Assembly (NCBI GenBank): GCA_019241095.1
Contig: JAFAXJ010000389.1
Location: forward strand, 1 to 8,431
Length of the DNA stretch: 8,431 nt
From: Verrucomicrobiota bacterium
GTDB taxonomy: Bacteria > Verrucomicrobiota > Verrucomicrobiia > Chthoniobacterales > JAFAMB01
Direction of reading: 5' to 3'
Part shown: piece after piece, positions 7,169 through 8,431 of the stretch
Layout: the number at the start of each line of letters is the position of its first letter
Numbering within the stretch: position 1 is the first letter of the stretch
Made by a program: the position numbers and the translations under genes
Notes under the pieces: model-generated
What the model saw: only the letters and a program-made list of their open reading frames with translations
Told to the model about the DNA's origin: nothing
Database searches by the model: none

Positions 7169-7330
7169 ATCGGTGGAGTCCCTGTCCGAATCGGCATTAC
7201 AGCTTACATGCTGGCACTCGCGATTTTCATTCCGATTAGCGGTTGCGTTGCCGACCGGTTCGGAGCACGCTCCGTTTTTTGGGGGAGCTATTGCCATTTT
7301 ACGATCTCCTCGATTTTCTTTGGGTTGAGA
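7169..7330 (+). pseudogene. Remnant of DHA2-type MFS transporter
   Basis: The plus strand from about 7169 reads GVPVRIGITAYMLALAIFIP, then ISGCVADRFGARSVFW. This matches the end of transmembrane helix 1, helix 2 and the loop motif A (G-ADRFGAR) of EmrB/QacA-like 14-helix exporters. About 7281-7300 the reading shifts: GAIAI is read in another frame, while FTISSIFFGL, fitting helix 3, returns in the first. This implies indels, after which similarity ends. There is a stop just upstream (7166-7168) and no start. Only about 55 of some 500 residues remain. Since such exporters often follow redox or hydrolase genes, it may have been the fifth operon gene; that is inference. Confidence 0.7.
7261..7280 (+). 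terminator. Strong terminator-like hairpin within MFS remnant
   Basis: CGGAG and CTCCG (extendable by one GC pair) form a compact GC-rich hairpin with a four-base loop, directly followed by six T. This is the classic form of an intrinsic terminator on the plus strand, about 170 bases after the operon's last stop. The bases also encode part of the former transporter (FGARSVF), so it may be accidental, but it could now end operon read-through. Confidence 0.5.
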
Positions 7331-7536
7331 ACCAGGCCCAGGTCTCCACGCAAGTTGCAAGCTCAGAAGTGCGCGCTGGTTCGTGTTAAAGGCCATACCG
7401 CAGCTACTTGCCCGCGCTTCGACCAGAAAATTTCGCCTTGTCTAGCAAATGCCCTTCAATTAGCACTCTGAAGTGACTTTCTTGGGCATAAAAGCTTTCG
7501 GGCACTGAAACGCAGGCGGAAAGCAGAAGAATAACG
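7331..7536. other. Spacer without recognisable genes
   Basis: Between the transporter remnant and the beta-propeller start I see no coding similarity on either strand. An open frame on the minus strand here has a lipoprotein-like start by chance but overlaps the propeller gene's start. A promoter for the propeller gene should lie here, but no convincing -35/-10 pair or sigma-54 site is visible. Confidence 0.5.
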
Positions 7537-8431
7537 ATGAAGGCACCTTTTCTGTATGGCTTGGGCTTGGCATTTTGTAGTGTCAGCAACTTGAGCGACT
7601 GTTCCGCTGGTCAAGTCCCATTCCTGGCCAGCGGTCCCGACATTCCAATCACCTCGCGTGACCGGGTTTATACAGGCGACCAAACTTCAAACACGGTTTC
7701 CGTCTACGATCCTTCGAGCAATCGATTGCTGGGGGTTCTTCGCTTGGGAGACGTCACGCCTCAGAATCTCAGTCCATTGTACCGGGGACAGCTGCTAGTG
7801 CACGGACTTGGGTTTTCATTCGACCAGAAAACTTTGGCGATTGTATCAATTGGTTCGAATTCGGTCACCTTTTTGGATACAGCGACGAACAATATCAAAC
7901 ACATCACCTATGTTGGCAGATCGCCTCATGAGGCCTTCTTTACGCCGGATGGAAGCGAGCTTTGGGTTACCGTTCGGGGTGAGGACTACGTTTCGGTGAT
8001 CGATACTGTGAGCTATGAGGAGAAAAATCGAATTCAGGTCGGCAATGGTCCCGGGATGGCGATCTTTAGACCCGATGGGAAATATGGATTCGTCTGTTCC
8101 AGCTTCACCCCGGAAATGAAGGTTGTGGATGTCAAGACGCATAAGATCGTCGCAACGATTGCGCAGGCGTCGCCTTTTTCCCCCAACATAGCCGCTAGCC
8201 CCGATTGCAAACAGGTATGGCTTACTTTAAAGGACGTGGGCAAAACTCAGGTGTTCCACGCCGAACCACCTTTCGAGTTAATGGCGACTTTAGATACCGG
8301 GCCGATTACTAACCACGTGAATTTCGTTCGGAATAAAAATGGCCAGTTTGCTTATATCACAGTGGGAGGGGAGAACGTCGTAAAAGTTTATACAACCACC
8401 GACGATCCAGAGTTGTTTGCGACCATACCCA
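7537..8431 (+). CDS. Secreted YVTN/YncE-type beta-propeller protein, 3' end outside window
   Basis: An uninterrupted frame of 298 codons runs from ATG 7537 off the right edge. GAAGA lies about eight bases before the ATG, one of the few plausible ribosome sites in the window. The N-terminus (Lys2, then FLYGLGLAF, and CSA-GQ at about 22-26) resembles a signal peptide, so export is likely. The rest has the repeating pattern of YVTN propellers, with blades of about 40 residues: VYTGDQTSNTVSVYD (44-58), LGFSFDQKTLAIVS followed by NSVTFLDTATN (about 91-118), FFTPDGSELWVT then YVSVIDT (134-157), IFRPDGKYGFV then MKVVDVKTHKIVATI (176-208), and SPDCKQVWLTL (221-231). Known relatives are periplasmic or surface binding proteins, sometimes linked to metal or redox enzymes. 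No function can be assigned. It is separate from the SDR operon by debris and terminator-like hairpins. Confidence 0.85.
   Translation, partial: MKAPFLYGLGLAFCSVSNLSDCSAGQVPFLASGPDIPITSRDRVYTGDQTSNTVSVYDPSSNRLLGVLRLGDVTPQNLSPLYRGQLLVHGLGFSFDQKTLAIVSIGSNSVTFLDTATNNIKHITYVGRSPHEAFFTPDGSELWVTVRGEDYVSVIDTVSYEEKNRIQVGNGPGMAIFRPDGKYGFVCSSFTPEMKVVDVKTHKIVATIAQASPFSPNIAASPDCKQVWLTLKDVGKTQVFHAEPPFELMATLDTGPITNHVNFVRNKNGQFAYITVGGENVVKVYTTTDDPELFATIP

Noticed and set aside
7404..7589. Minus-strand frame with a lipoprotein-like N-terminus (VILLLSAC)
   Set aside because: It overlaps the start of the better supported beta-propeller gene, is only 61 codons and has no recognisable domain; likely antisense chance.
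7418..7831. TTCGACCAGAAAA present at 7418-7430 and 7819-7831
   Set aside because: A 13-base exact repeat is near the chance expectation in a window this size and the flanks do not match.

Overview
The window is bacterial DNA of moderate GC with normal gene density in the middle and gene debris on both sides. The lineage cannot be fixed from the sequence. A sigma-54 activator, an RclA-like flavoprotein, a DUF305 protein and a YVTN beta-propeller, together with mostly weak or absent Shine-Dalgarno sequences, would suit Verrucomicrobiota, Acidobacteriota or some Proteobacteria. This is only a tentative inference.

Left flank (1-1363): a possible partial reading frame enters from the left edge on the minus strand, next to a striking (AG)14 microsatellite. 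It is followed by the decayed 3' end of a large TPR/ATPase-type regulator (minus strand, about 231-497). A small intact DUF305 putative exported protein lies at 841-1215 (+). A short scrap that looks like an ABC-transporter solute-binding protein follows it (about 1216-1350).

Core (1364-7091): a GAF / AAA+ / Fis-HTH sigma-54 enhancer-binding protein (1364-3022, -) is divergent from four co-directional genes. These are an Asp-nucleophile alpha/beta hydrolase (3167-4078), an isochorismatase-type cysteine hydrolase (4138-4797), an RclA/MerA-like pyridine nucleotide-disulfide oxidoreductase (4902-6314) and a classical SDR (6330-7091). The divergent region holds an almost consensus -24/-12 sigma-54 promoter (3104-3119) facing the four genes. 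It also holds a nested, exactly symmetric set of three CGAGATYTC-type sites (2984-3033), spaced two helical turns apart at about -97 to -146 from the expected transcript start. A 14-bp tandem repeat containing a perfect TTTACAGTAAA palindrome (3063-3090) lies between them. This is a self-contained circuit: a GAF sensor ATPase, its likely upstream activating sites, its promoter, and a two-hydrolase plus two-redox-enzyme operon. The enzymes suggest handling or detoxification of a reactive small molecule, but the substrate cannot be read from sequence.

Right flank (7092-8431): two terminator-like hairpins follow the operon. The second lies inside the remnant of a DHA2-type MFS transporter (about 7169-7330), which may once have been the operon's transporter. 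After a featureless spacer, a secreted YVTN/YncE-type beta-propeller gene starts at 7537 and runs off the right edge.
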